From UBA2136 sp047635695 (lineage in GTDB: Bacteria; Pseudomonadota; Alphaproteobacteria; UBA2136): a stretch of DNA of 64,000 nt. Under the pieces are notes generated by a model. The model was not told where the DNA came from. It ran no database searches and worked only from the letters and a program-made list of their open reading frames with translations. Shown here piece after piece: positions 32,898-42,709 of the stretch (positions are counted from its first letter, which is position 1; every line of letters begins with the position of its first letter). The stretch is from the NCBI GenBank assembly GCA_047635695.1, contig JBLILN010000001.1, positions 62,001-126,000 of the forward strand, read 5' to 3'. A program made the position numbers and the translations under genes.

Positions 32898-35800
32898 TTA
32901 CGTTTGTGTATCGTTAAATGCCGTTAATAATAATTTTTCTTTTGCTTTAGCGGCTATAAAGTTGTTTTGTTTAATATGCCCGTAACCTTTAATGTCTGCA
33001 GGGATACTTAAAATATCTAAAGCAAGTTTAACATTGTTTTTGTCTAGGTTATTTAAAACATGGTGCACACATGTAAAATAGTCGTCTATCAGTTGACGTT
33101 CCATTTGACGTTCAGCGTTATAGCCAAAAACATCAAATGGCGTGCCACGTAAAAACTTAAGTGTTTTAAGTAGTTTAAACACAACCATCATCCAAGCGCC
33201 AAAGCGCATTTTAGCTGGCACTTCACCTTCTTTAGGTTTGGTGAGTGCGGGCGGTGCGAGGTTAAATTCAATTTTAAAATCACCGCTAAAGGCATGTTTT
33301 AAACTTTCCATAAAGGCCTGGTCTGTATAAAGCCTTGCCACCTCATATTCGTCTTTGTAAGCCATCAACTTAAAGGCGTTTTTGGCAACGGCTTCTGTTA
33401 GTTCGTCATTTTTATGCGTCTTTACTTTTTCAATAAGTTGTAAATATTTAAGCGCATAGGGTGTATTTTGATAATCGCTTAAAAAGTTAGATCTTGTTTC
33501 AATAACATCGTCTAAACTTTCTGATATTTTAATACGGTGAGCGGGTTTATCTTGCTCTGCTAATACCTTAAATACTTTGTCAGGGTCATGCGCCATGAGG
33601 CGCCCCCATGTGAGGGCTGTTATGTTCATATCAACCGCAACACCGTTGATGCGTAAAGCATTTTCAATGGCTTTTAAACTCACAGGAATAAAACCACATT
33701 GAACGGCATAGCCAAGCATAAACATGTTGGTGGCAATGCTGTCACCCATCAGTTTTGTTGCAATGTCGGACGCATTAACGTGGTCGGTTAGGTCAGCGTT
33801 TAAAGCTTTTTCGATATCCGTTATAATATCATTTTTATGGTTAGACGCCGTGGTGTCGAGGGTAAATTCTGCTGTGGGTACAAAGTGGCTATTCATAATA
33901 GCCTTTGTTTTTTCTTTGTTTAAATAGGGTAAAATATCATGGCTGGCGCTCACGACAATATCACACCCCAGCAACAGGTCAGCGCTGGCAGTGGATACAC
34001 GCACACTGTGTAAATCGTCTACGTTTTTTGCAATTTTTAAGTGGCTGGCAACGGCGCCATTTTTTTGTGCGAGACCTGTTTGGTCAAGTACTGTCACACC
34101 TTTACCTTCGCTATGTGCGGCCATGCCCAAAATAGCACCGATGGTAATAACACCCGTACCACCCACACCTGTAATAACCATATTAAATGGTTTTTTGAGC
34201 GGCGCTTCAATCGTTTTAGGGATATCTTTAAAGAGGGCTTCAAGTCGGCTACTGTCGACCTTTGTTTTGCGTGGTTCACCACCATAAACGGTGACAAAAC
34301 TTGGGCAAAAACCTTTAACGCATGAAAAGTCTTTGTTGCAGGTTGACTGGTTAATTTGGCGTTTACGGCCAAACTCTGTTTCTTTCGGTTCAATGGAAAC
34401 ACAGTTTGACTGTTCGCTACAGTCGCCACAGCCTTCACAGACAAGGTCATTAATGAAAACACGTTTAGCTGGGTCGACCATTTGCCCACGTTTACGACGG
34501 CGGCGTTTTTCAGCGGCGCAAGTTTGGTCATAAATAATAACAGTGGTGCCTTCAACTGTTTTAAGGCGGTCCTGAATTTGGGCGAAATCATCACGGTGGT
34601 GTACAGTTACTTTGGGTGGAAATGGTGCGCTGTATTTTTTAATATCATCGCTCACAATAACAATTTCTTTCACACGTTCACCGTATAACTGCCATGCGAT
34701 ATTATTAACGGTAGAGCTTCCCTCAACAGGTTGTCCACCTGTCATCGCCACGGCGTCGTTATATAAAATTTTGTAAGTCATGTTAACCTTGGACGCTACA
34801 GCTGCGCGAATAGCCAAAATACCGCTATGCTCATAAGTGCCGTCACCAAGGTTGGCAAAAACATGTTTTTCAGAAGTAAAGGGTGCTTGCCCTAACCACT
34901 GCACACCTTCGCCACCCATTTGCGAAAAGACGTTGGTGTTACGGTTCATCCACATCACCATAAAATGACAACCAATACCTGCAAGGCCTCGGCTTCCTTT
35001 AGGTACTTTGGTCGACGTGTTATGCGGGCAACCCGAACAGTAATAAGGTAAACGGGTCGATTTGTTTATATGGTCTGCCATTTCAACGTCTTTTTGTGCC
35101 AACTGGTTGAGCCTGTTTATAATGACATTACCTTGTTTAGCGACACCTAAATGGTTCACAATAGCGCGGGCAATTTGCGCAATACTCAATTCACTATGAA
35201 TGGGTAGTTGATAAAATTTATTTAGATCATGTTTACCCGTTACCTGTGGGCGCATGTCAGTATCAAATAAAATTTCTTTAAGTTGTTTTTCTATTGTTGG
35301 GCGTTTTTCTTCTATGACCAATATACGTTCTAAACCCTTGGAAAATTCTTGAAGGCGCTTTGCTTCTAGTGGCCAAACCATACCTACTTTATAAATGCGT
35401 ACACCTAAATTCGTCAGTTCTGTTTGACCAAGGCCTAGTTCTTCGAGGGCACTGAGCGTATCAAGATACGACTTACCTGTCGTTACAATACCAAGATTCG
35501 CCTTGTCATTTTTATAGATAATTTTATCAATGTTATTTTCGTAGGCAAAGGCTTTGGCCGCCTCTGATTTTTCCTTGAGGCGTTTTTCTTGGTCGAAGCG
35601 GTTGTCGGGGTAATGAACGTTGAGGTCTTCTGATTTTTTAAAATCTTTAGGTTCAATCGTTTTAAATGTTTTATTTAAAACAACAGACGCAGAACTTTCA
35701 ACAATTTCGCTGATACATTTCAGGGCCACAATACCGCCCGTGTAGCGGCTCATGTCCCAACCGATCATGCCATAGTCGAGGTATTCTTGAATGGATGAAG

Positions 35801-36341
35801 GGTACAATGTCGGTATATCAGCAGATGCTAATGCTTGTTCACTTTGGTGTCCAAGGGTGCTGGATACACAGGCATGGTCGTCGCCAACAATAGCGAGAAA
35901 GCCACCGTTTTTTGATGTGCCGTTTGCGTGCGCATGTTTAAAGCAATCGAGTGCTCTGTCAACGCCTGGGCCTTTGCCGTACCACATGCCGAAAATGCCG
36001 TCATACTGTGCGCCTTCGTATAGGTTGCTCATTTGGCTACCCCAAACGGCAGTGGCGCCGAGCTCTTCATTAATGCCTGACGTAAATGTGATGTGATGTT
36101 CTTTTAATAAACTTTCAGCTGCCCATAATTGTTGGTCTAAACGGGCAAGGGGTGAGCCACGATAGCCCGAAATAAAACCAGCTGTATTAAGCTTTTTGGC
36201 CATGTCGGCCTTACGACGCATAAGTGGTAAACGTACAAGCGCTTGTGTGCCTGTTAAAAAGGCGGTGCCTGTTTCAAGCGTGTATTTATCGTCTAATTTG
36301 ACATGAAGTAATTCTTTTTGTGTTTGTTTTTTTGTCGTCAT
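32898..36341 (-). CDS. Fused indolepyruvate ferredoxin oxidoreductase (IorA-IorB)
   Basis: Converts arylpyruvates (or related 2-oxo acids) plus CoA to acyl-CoA, reducing ferredoxin. The 1147-residue chain carries in order an IorA-type pyrimidine-binding domain (about 1-220), the TPP-binding region with LGDGTYEHSGILAIRAA near 496, a cysteine-rich part starting VCEGCGDCSEQSNC near 632 and STCNKDFSCVKGFCPSF near 666, the IorB gamma domain with ITGVGGTGVITIGAILG near 722, and a C-terminal extension (about 900-1147) common in this fused form. The fused arrangement is typical of aerobic proteobacteria. Confidence 0.93.
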   Translation of the reverse strand: MTTKKQTQKELLHVKLDDKYTLETGTAFLTGTQALVRLPLMRRKADMAKKLNTAGFISGYRGSPLARLDQQLWAAESLLKEHHITFTSGINEELGATAVWGSQMSNLYEGAQYDGIFGMWYGKGPGVDRALDCFKHAHANGTSKNGGFLAIVGDDHACVSSTLGHQSEQALASADIPTLYPSSIQEYLDYGMIGWDMSRYTGGIVALKCISEIVESSASVVLNKTFKTIEPKDFKKSEDLNVHYPDNRFDQEKRLKEKSEAAKAFAYENNIDKIIYKNDKANLGIVTTGKSYLDTLSALEELGLGQTELTNLGVRIYKVGMVWPLEAKRLQEFSKGLERILVIEEKRPTIEKQLKEILFDTDMRPQVTGKHDLNKFYQLPIHSELSIAQIARAIVNHLGVAKQGNVIINRLNQLAQKDVEMADHINKSTRLPYYCSGCPHNTSTKVPKGSRGLAGIGCHFMVMWMNRNTNVFSQMGGEGVQWLGQAPFTSEKHVFANLGDGTYEHSGILAIRAAVASKVNMTYKILYNDAVAMTGGQPVEGSSTVNNIAWQLYGERVKEIVIVSDDIKKYSAPFPPKVTVHHRDDFAQIQDRLKTVEGTTVIIYDQTCAAEKRRRRKRGQMVDPAKRVFINDLVCEGCGDCSEQSNCVSIEPKETEFGRKRQINQSTCNKDFSCVKGFCPSFVTVYGGEPRKTKVDSSRLEALFKDIPKTIEAPLKKPFNMVITGVGGTGVITIGAILGMAAHSEGKGVTVLDQTGLAQKNGAVASHLKIAKNVDDLHSVRVSTASADLLLGCDIVVSASHDILPYLNKEKTKAIMNSHFVPTAEFTLDTTASNHKNDIITDIEKALNADLTDHVNASDIATKLMGDSIATNMFMLGYAVQCGFIPVSLKAIENALRINGVAVDMNITALTWGRLMAHDPDKVFKVLAEQDKPAHRIKISESLDDVIETRSNFLSDYQNTPYALKYLQLIEKVKTHKNDELTEAVAKNAFKLMAYKDEYEVARLYTDQAFMESLKHAFSGDFKIEFNLAPPALTKPKEGEVPAKMRFGAWMMVVFKLLKTLKFLRGTPFDVFGYNAERQMERQLIDDYFTCVHHVLNNLDKNNVKLALDILSIPADIKGYGHIKQNNFIAAKAKEKLLLTAFNDTQT

Positions 36342-36487
36342 ATTCAGCCCCTTAAAGGTATAAGTCCGTCAATATGAGAACACAAATTTCATAATTTGTA
36401 AAATTAGGAATAACCACCTAAGCGTCATTTGTTACCCTATCATATATATCTGCGTTCATTATTTTGACGATTTAAAAATTTAGACAT

Positions 36488-36516
36488 AAAAAAAAGGCAG
36501 CCGAGGCTACCTTTTT
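36488..36516 (-). terminator. Intrinsic terminator of the 36533-36805 gene
   Basis: AAAAAGG-AGCC / GGCT-CCTTTTT with one C-A mismatch and a 2-4 nt loop; T run on the minus strand. Confidence 0.7.
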
Positions 36517-36532
36517 AAGTTCGATATTTTAA

Positions 36533-36805
36533 TTAATTTTGTGGTGGAGGGTTAAAATCTTCATTGACGCAGGTTTCTAATGTTTTGGTGGGATGGTTTG
36601 CACAATCTATCATGCGTCTACCATCTTCGGTGATAAACAAAAGCGCACACATTACAATCAAACCAACAATGGTCATTTTATAACCACTCATAATATTGAG
36701 GACTAAAAGTAACATAATGGGTGTGGATATCATAGCTAGTAGCCAATATTCACCAAAAAAATTTCTTACTGTATCGGAGGAAACGAAAGCATCAGCTTCC
36801 TCCAT
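36533..36805 (-). CDS. Small two-pass membrane protein, 90 aa
   Basis: Two predicted membrane helices (about 19-39, YWLLAMISTPIMLLLVL; and about 44-60, TIVGLIVMCALLFITE) between a short acidic N-terminus and a polar tail of 30 residues that contains two Cys (DCANH, ETCVN) and ends in PPPQN. The Cys pair may form a disulfide if the tail faces the periplasm. No family recognised. Single gene with its own terminator. Confidence 0.7.
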   Translation of the reverse strand: MEEADAFVSSDTVRNFFGEYWLLAMISTPIMLLLVLNIMSGYKMTIVGLIVMCALLFITEDGRRMIDCANHPTKTLETCVNEDFNPPPQN

Positions 36806-36962
36806 AATAAAACCTCATAGTGAGTGTGTAAAAAGGTATGGTAGATACGTGTATCTGACTGGAATGTATACTATTACTTGGGATGGGTCAAGCAACTACC
36901 GTAAAATGAAAGAAAATAAAGATATGAATTCAGTGGGATTAATCGGGTTAAGCGCCGCGCGC

Positions 36963-38156
36963 TTAGCTTGCAGCAAAACCTGAAGACCATGCCCACTGGA
37001 AGTTATAACCACCAAGCCAACCTGTCACGTCAACTACCTCACCGATGAAGTGTAGGTTTTCTACCCTTTTAGCCATCAACGTTTTACTGTCAAGCTCTTT
37101 GGTTGAAACACCACCAAGGGTTACTTCGGCCTTGCGGTAGCCTTCTGTGCCGTTTGGTTTTACAACGTAATGGCTAAAGTAGCTTTCAATGTCGCTTATG
37201 TATTTGTCGCTTACTTGACCGAGAGGTTTGTTCTTTAAATCACCCCATTCAAATAGCCGTGCCACAAAACGTTTTGCGAGAATTTCATAGAGAACAGTTT
37301 TAAGTTCTGTCTTTGGGTTCTCAATACGCTTGGCTGAAATGAAGGCATGCCAGTCCATGTCGGGCAACATGTTAATTTTAATTTCTTGTCCTGGTTTCCA
37401 GTAGGACGATATTTGTAATATAGCAGGGCCACTGACACCACGGTGGGTAATAAGAACATTTTCTCTAAAACTACGTTTGCCACAACTCACGTCGGCGTCA
37501 ATACTAATACCGCTTAAACCTTCATAGCGTTCAAGGTCTTTGGTGGAAAATGTAAAGGGCACAAGGGCAGGGGTTAGGTCTGTTACCTCTAGGCCAAACT
37601 GTTCAGCTATTTTATGGCCAAAGTTTGTCGCCCCCATTTTGGGGATAGATAAACCACCTGTAGCAATAACCAATTTGTTTGCTTTAAATGTCCCTTTACT
37701 ACTAGAAACGGTAAACGTGCCGTCGTCGTCTTTACTTACTTTATCAACCGTGGTGTTTAAATTAATTTTTACTTTGGCGTTGTCGCATTCTTTTATCAAC
37801 ATATCGACAATCTGCTGCGCTGACTCATCGCAAAACTGTTGCCCTAATTTCTTCTCGTGGAATTTAATACCGTGTTTACTCACAAGCGCAATGAAGTCGT
37901 CTTGTGTATAACGGCCAAAGGCACTTTTACAAAAATGTTTGTTATTCGATATATATCGGTCAGCGCCTGCGCCTGTATTGGTAAAGTTGCAACGACCACC
38001 GCCAGAAATAAGAATTTTCTTGCCGATCTTTTCGCTGTGGTCAAGCACGATAACCTTTTGATTTTTTTTGCCAGATTCGATGGCACACATAAGCCCTGCA
38101 CCACCAGCACCTATAATAAGCGTATCGCATAATGTAAATTCATTTGTCATAGGCAT
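36963..38156 (-). CDS. HI0933/YhiN-family flavoprotein
   Basis: A two-dinucleotide-binding-domain flavoprotein of the YhiN (HI0933) family, whose physiological reaction is not established. Residues 8-30 hold the FAD-binding DTLIIGAGGAGLMCAIESG, followed by GKKILISGGGRCNFTN (about 44-59), a family hallmark, KLVIATGGLSIPKMGATNFG near 158 and the C-terminal GEVVDVTGWLGGYNFQWAWSS. Length from ATG 38156 is 397 residues (ATG 38150 is equally possible); the longer reading to 38255 lacks similarity and would reach into the divergent thiolase promoter. A 7-bp hairpin covers the stop codon (36949-36965). Confidence 0.9.
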   Translation of the reverse strand: MPMTNEFTLCDTLIIGAGGAGLMCAIESGKKNQKVIVLDHSEKIGKKILISGGGRCNFTNTGAGADRYISNNKHFCKSAFGRYTQDDFIALVSKHGIKFHEKKLGQQFCDESAQQIVDMLIKECDNAKVKINLNTTVDKVSKDDDGTFTVSSSKGTFKANKLVIATGGLSIPKMGATNFGHKIAEQFGLEVTDLTPALVPFTFSTKDLERYEGLSGISIDADVSCGKRSFRENVLITHRGVSGPAILQISSYWKPGQEIKINMLPDMDWHAFISAKRIENPKTELKTVLYEILAKRFVARLFEWGDLKNKPLGQVSDKYISDIESYFSHYVVKPNGTEGYRKAEVTLGGVSTKELDSKTLMAKRVENLHFIGEVVDVTGWLGGYNFQWAWSSGFAAS

Positions 38157-38254
38157 AAAATAGTCATTTTTAAGTAAATTACAAGGGTATAGACAAATTC
38201 TTTTTAAAAGGAGACAATATAACGGCTTAATAATACAAAAAAAGGAACAGTCCA

Positions 38255-39439
38255 TTGAAGCAAGACCCTATCGTTATTGTGAATTATGCCAGAACACCAA
38301 TGGGAGCCTTTGATGGCGCATTGGCTACAGTAAAATCAACCAAGTTAGGGAGCGTGGCTATTGAAGCAGCTCTGGAACGTAGCGGTATAGAAAAAACAGA
38401 TGTCGATGAAGTGATTATGGGTGCTGTTTTATCTGCAGGGCTTGGACAAGCACCTGCAAGGCAAGCGGCTATAGGTGCTGGTGTTCCTTTAAGTGCATCA
38501 TGCACAACCATTAATAAAATGTGTGGTAGCGGCATGAAAGCTATTATGATGGCGCATGACCAAATTATGGCTGGCACAAGCAGTGTTATGGTAGCGGGTG
38601 GTATGGAAAGTATGACAAATGCGCCGTATCTTTTACCAAAAGCACGCAGTGGTTTGCGTATGGGACACGCAGAAGTTAAAGACCACATGTTCCTCGACGG
38701 CCTTGAAGACGCTTATGATCAAGGTAAATTGATGGGTTTTTTTGCCGACGCCACCGCCAAAAAATACGGTTTCACCCGTGAAGATCAGGACGCCTTTGCG
38801 ATAGAATCAGTCAAACGTGCCCAAAAAGCCATTGAAGAAGGTTCTTTCAAAAAAGAAATTGCGTCAGTTATTATTGAGAACCGTAAAGGTACAACTGTGG
38901 TTGGCACCGATGAGTCCCCACTTAAAGCACGCCTCGAAAAAATACCAACATTACGCCCTGCTTTTGCTAAAGACGGCACAGTAACAGCCGCCAATGCCAG
39001 TTCTATCAGTGACGGTGCGGCCGCTGTTGTGATGATGCGCCAAAGCGAAGCTGAAAAACGTGGTTTAAAACCCGTTGCAAAAATTGTGGCACATAGCAGC
39101 CATGCCCATGAACCGGCTTGGTTTACAACAGCCCCTGTCGGCGCGATAGAAAAATTATTTAAACAAACAAGTTGGACAGACGACGACGTTGACCTTTACG
39201 AAATTAACGAAGCCTTTGCCGTGGTAACCATGGCCGCTATGAAAGACCTTAACTTACCGCACAGCAAGGTGAATATACACGGTGGTGCTTGTGCCTTGGG
39301 TCACCCTATTGGTGCTTCAGGTGCACGTATTGTTACAACGCTTATTGCCGCGCTCGAAAAAGTAAATGGCAAAAAAGGTATTGCCAGTCTTTGTATTGGT
39401 GGTGGTGAAGCTGTGGCAGTGGCTGTGGAGGTTCTTTAA
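38255..39439 (+). CDS. Thiolase (acetyl-CoA acetyltransferase family), TTG start
   Basis: Condenses or cleaves acyl-CoA thioesters. The 394-residue thiolase has the nucleophile Cys in SCTTINKMCGSGMKA (about 87-101), HGGACALGHPIGASGARI near 345 and the proton-donor Cys in LCIGGGEA near 383. The start is a TTG at 38255 with AAAGGAAC 6 nt upstream; no in-frame ATG lies nearby, so a non-ATG start is supported. First gene of a run ending with prpC or prpD; its stop overlaps the next start region. Both acetoacetyl-CoA and 2-methylacetoacetyl-CoA are possible substrates. Confidence 0.93.
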   Translation: MKQDPIVIVNYARTPMGAFDGALATVKSTKLGSVAIEAALERSGIEKTDVDEVIMGAVLSAGLGQAPARQAAIGAGVPLSASCTTINKMCGSGMKAIMMAHDQIMAGTSSVMVAGGMESMTNAPYLLPKARSGLRMGHAEVKDHMFLDGLEDAYDQGKLMGFFADATAKKYGFTREDQDAFAIESVKRAQKAIEEGSFKKEIASVIIENRKGTTVVGTDESPLKARLEKIPTLRPAFAKDGTVTAANASSISDGAAAVVMMRQSEAEKRGLKPVAKIVAHSSHAHEPAWFTTAPVGAIEKLFKQTSWTDDDVDLYEINEAFAVVTMAAMKDLNLPHSKVNIHGGACALGHPIGASGARIVTTLIAALEKVNGKKGIASLCIGGGEAVAVAVEVL

Positions 39440-40563
39440 TGTTTACAGAAGAACATAACTTAATCGCCGATATGGTTGCCCAACTTTGTATAGACGAAGT
39501 TAAGCCGCGCACCGAAGCGCGTGACAAAGCAAAAGAATATCCAAAGGATGAATTAGACGCTTTATTCGCCCATGGCCTGATGGCGATGACAGTACCAGAA
39601 GAGTTTGGCGGTTCAGCGGCTGATTATAAGTCACAAGGCTTAGCGATAGAAAATATCGCAAGTGCAAACGGTGGTCTTTCAACCATTGTTTGTGTCCAAG
39701 CGATGGTTTGTAGCGTTTTAATGAGCTGTGCAAATGCCGCACAAAAAGAAAAATATTTAACCAAGCTTACAAGTGAGTGGGTGGGTGCTTTTGCTTTAAC
39801 AGAAGCAGGTGCAGGGTCCGACGCTTCAGCCATTGCAACAACAGCTGTTAAACAAGGTGATCATTATATTCTTAATGGCACAAAACAATTTATTACGTCT
39901 GGTAGAAATGGTCAATTGGCGATTGTTTTTGCCGTCACCGATAAATCGGCTGGTAAAAAAGGCCTCAGTGCTTTTATTGTCGAAACAGACACAAAGGGCT
40001 ATAGCGCCCCAACGATTGAAGATAAAATGGGGCAGCACTGTAGCGACACCGCACAGCTTGTTTTTGAAGACATGAAGGTACCAGCAGAAAACTTACTAGG
40101 AAACGAGGGGGACGGCTATAAAATAGCCTTATCAAACCTTGAAAATGGCCGTTTAAGTATTGCCGCACAAAGCTTAGGCCTTGCAAGGGCTGCTTATATG
40201 GAAGCATTGGATTATGCCAGAGAACGTAAAACTTTCGGTAAAGAAATTATTCAGCACCAAGCTGTTGGCTTTAAGCTTGCTGAAATGAAAACGAAGTTAA
40301 AAGCAGCTGGCCATATGGTTTATGACGCCGCCCATTTAAAAGATAACGGTAAACCTTGTTTAGAAGCCGCCTGTATGGCCAAGCTTTATGCGTCAGAAGT
40401 CGCCGAACAAATAGCCAACGACGCCATACAAATTCATGGTGGTTACGGCTACTTAAATGACTTCCCCATTCAGCGCATTTACCGTGACGTGCGTGTTTGT
40501 TCTATTTATGAAGGCACAAGCGACATTCAAAAAATGATTATCCTAAAAGAGATATTAAAATGA
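39439..40563 (+). CDS. Acyl-CoA dehydrogenase
   Basis: A 374-residue short/branched-chain type acyl-CoA dehydrogenase with FALTEAGAGSDASAIATTA near 116, ALDYARERKTFGKEIIQHQA near 255 and the catalytic Glu within SIYEGTSDIQKMIIL near 356. It overlaps the thiolase end by one base and prpB by 4 nt (ATGA), so the three are translationally coupled. The link to methylcitrate-cycle genes suggests a branched-chain substrate such as 2-methylbutyryl- or isobutyryl-CoA, whose breakdown yields propionyl-CoA; this is an inference from position. Confidence 0.92.
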   Translation: MFTEEHNLIADMVAQLCIDEVKPRTEARDKAKEYPKDELDALFAHGLMAMTVPEEFGGSAADYKSQGLAIENIASANGGLSTIVCVQAMVCSVLMSCANAAQKEKYLTKLTSEWVGAFALTEAGAGSDASAIATTAVKQGDHYILNGTKQFITSGRNGQLAIVFAVTDKSAGKKGLSAFIVETDTKGYSAPTIEDKMGQHCSDTAQLVFEDMKVPAENLLGNEGDGYKIALSNLENGRLSIAAQSLGLARAAYMEALDYARERKTFGKEIIQHQAVGFKLAEMKTKLKAAGHMVYDAAHLKDNGKPCLEAACMAKLYASEVAEQIANDAIQIHGGYGYLNDFPIQRIYRDVRVCSIYEGTSDIQKMIILKEILK

Positions 40564-41477
40564 TCCATAAAACCCCAGGCGCTCAGCTTAAATATGCGAT
40601 AAAACAAGAAAGCCCCTTGCAGTTATTGGGTGTTTTAAACCCTTTTATGGCCATGCAACTGGAACATAATGGCTTTAAAGCAGCTTACTTAAGCGGTGCG
40701 GGTCTGGCTTGTTTTAATTACGGTATTCCAGATGTAGGCGTGGTTGAATTAGACGAATTTGCCTACCACATTGGCTGTATCACAAGGTTGAGCAACATTC
40801 CTCTATTAGCAGATGCGGATACAGGTTTTGGTGACCCCGAAAAAACGGTGCAGACTTATATCGAAAAAGGTGCCGCAGGTTTACATATTGAAGACCAAGG
40901 CGAAGACAAACGCTGTGGCCACCTTGACGGTAAGTCAATTGTCTCGAAGGCTGAAATGGTTCAGCGTATAAAAGCCGCTGTTAAAGGTAAAACATCAGGC
41001 AATAAAGTAGACGAAGACTTTGTTATTATGGCGCGCACAGACGCCCTAGCTGTGGAAGGTTTTAACGCCGCTGTTGAACGTATTATATCTTACATTGAGG
41101 CAGGTGCTGACGCTGTTTTTGCCGAAGCTATGCCCGATTTAGAACAGTATGACCGTATCCGTGGTGCCATTGGCCCCGATATCCCGCTTTTGGCAAATGT
41201 CACTGAATACGGTAAGATAGACCTATACACAGCCGATCAACTAAAAGCACACAAGGTTGATATTGTCTTATACCCTGTGTCTCTAGCACGTGGTATGCAC
41301 GGGCTTGTAAATAACTGGATGACTGAAATTAAACAGACAGGCACAACAAGGGGTATGGTTGATAGGGGCGAGTTGCGCCAACGCAGTGAATATAATGCCA
41401 TATTAAATTACGACCCAAAGGTCGATAATCGTGACACAATATTAGAACGTTTACGTCAATTAAAGAGAGAGAAATAG
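40560..41477 (+). CDS. prpB: 2-methylisocitrate lyase
   Basis: Cleaves 2-methylisocitrate to pyruvate and succinate, the last step of the methylcitrate cycle. The 305-residue product shows LLADADTGFGDPEKTVQ near 80 and the active-site loop HIEDQGEDKRCGHLDGK near 110 (the KRCGH motif), with the FVIMARTDALAVEGF segment near 156. Mg-binding acidic residues in these segments are intact. Overlaps the acyl-CoA dehydrogenase by 4 nt and precedes prpC by a single nucleotide. Confidence 0.95.
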   Translation: MIHKTPGAQLKYAIKQESPLQLLGVLNPFMAMQLEHNGFKAAYLSGAGLACFNYGIPDVGVVELDEFAYHIGCITRLSNIPLLADADTGFGDPEKTVQTYIEKGAAGLHIEDQGEDKRCGHLDGKSIVSKAEMVQRIKAAVKGKTSGNKVDEDFVIMARTDALAVEGFNAAVERIISYIEAGADAVFAEAMPDLEQYDRIRGAIGPDIPLLANVTEYGKIDLYTADQLKAHKVDIVLYPVSLARGMHGLVNNWMTEIKQTGTTRGMVDRGELRQRSEYNAILNYDPKVDNRDTILERLRQLKREK

Positions 41478-41478
41478 C

Positions 41479-42609
41479 ATGACAAAAAAAGTAGGTGGCC
41501 TCGCAGGTATTAGTGCCGGAGAAACAAAAATATCATCCGCAGGTGGGGCGCATAACTTGCGTTACCGTGGTTACAGTATTTATGACCTTTGTGAACATGC
41601 TTGTTTTGAAGAAGTCGCACACTTATTGGTACATGATCATCTGCCAAGTGCAGATGAACTTACGGCTTATAAAGGCCGCCTTTGCGCCATGCGTGAGCTA
41701 CCTGTTCAACTTAAAGCAGTGCTGGAACAAATTCCATTTGACGCCCACCCAATGGATGTTATGCGTACGGCTGTTTCCTTTCTCGGTAATATTGAACCTG
41801 AGGGTGATGGCAATGACCAGTTGGAAGTAACCGACCGTTTGATAGCCACTTCTCCGGCCATTTTAAACTATTGGTGGCACTTTAGCCGTGACGGTAAACG
41901 TACCCCATGTGTGACCGACACCGACAGCGTTGCCGAACATTTTCTCACGCTTTTACATGGTAAAAAGCCTTCTGCCTTGCATAAGGAAATGATGGAAAAA
42001 TCACTTATTTTATATGCAGAACACGAATTTAACGCCTCTACATTTACAGGGCGCGTCATTGCGGCGACATTGTCCGATATGCACAGTGCTGTAACGGGTG
42101 CTATTGGCGCTTTGCGTGGGCCCCTTCATGGAGGTGCAAACGAAATGGCCATGGAACTGATTGCCAAATTTGAAACACCAGAAGACGCTAAAAAAGGCGT
42201 GCTTAAAATGCTGACAAACAAAGAACTTATTATGGGTTTTGGCCACCGTGTTTACACAGAAGCCGACCCACGTAACCGCGTGATAAAAGTTTGTTCAAAG
42301 GCCTTGGCACAAGACGCAGATGACATGAACCTTTATAATATTTCAGAAGCCATTGAAAAAGTTTTGTGGGACGAAAAACACATGTTCCCGAATCTCGATT
42401 TTTATAGCGCTTCCGCTTACCATTTTATGGGCATACCTACAGGCATGTTTACACCTATTTTTGTCATGAGCCGTATTACAGGCTGGGCTGCACATATATT
42501 TGAACAGCGTGCCAATAACAAACTTATTCGCCCCGCAGCCGACTATACTGGCCCCGCTGACCAAAACTATCTACCGATAGAAAAACGTCATGGTAAAGCT
42601 GCTACATAG
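41479..42609 (+). CDS. prpC: 2-methylcitrate synthase
   Basis: Condenses propionyl-CoA with oxaloacetate. A 376-residue citrate-synthase-fold enzyme; GGAHNLRYRGYSIYDLCEHA (about 22-41) begins the fold, the catalytic residues lie in LRGPLHGGANEMAMEL near 213, MGFGHRVYTEADPRNRVIK near 253 and the catalytic Asp in NLDFYSASAYHFMGIPTGMF near 305. The short length and the FYSA-YHFMGIP form point to methylcitrate rather than citrate synthase. SD GAGAGAG lies upstream, inside the prpB end. Confidence 0.94.
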   Translation: MTKKVGGLAGISAGETKISSAGGAHNLRYRGYSIYDLCEHACFEEVAHLLVHDHLPSADELTAYKGRLCAMRELPVQLKAVLEQIPFDAHPMDVMRTAVSFLGNIEPEGDGNDQLEVTDRLIATSPAILNYWWHFSRDGKRTPCVTDTDSVAEHFLTLLHGKKPSALHKEMMEKSLILYAEHEFNASTFTGRVIAATLSDMHSAVTGAIGALRGPLHGGANEMAMELIAKFETPEDAKKGVLKMLTNKELIMGFGHRVYTEADPRNRVIKVCSKALAQDADDMNLYNISEAIEKVLWDEKHMFPNLDFYSASAYHFMGIPTGMFTPIFVMSRITGWAAHIFEQRANNKLIRPAADYTGPADQNYLPIEKRHGKAAT

Positions 42610-42709
42610 TCGTTAGGGTAACGCTTTGAAAATTTTAGCTACGTGTTTGTAGCTGTCAAATTTTCATGTGCGCCTATGCATTAAAATTATATAATAAGGG
42701 TAAAAAATA

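Noticed and set aside
34094..34594. 166-codon frame on the minus strand inside the IorAB gene
   Set aside because: Out-of-frame reading on the same strand as the real gene; the in-frame protein carries all expected motifs.
36949..36965. 7-bp hairpin TAAGCGC-CGC-GCGCTTA at the end of the YhiN-family gene as a terminator
   Set aside because: No T run follows it on either strand, so I did not list it as a terminator.
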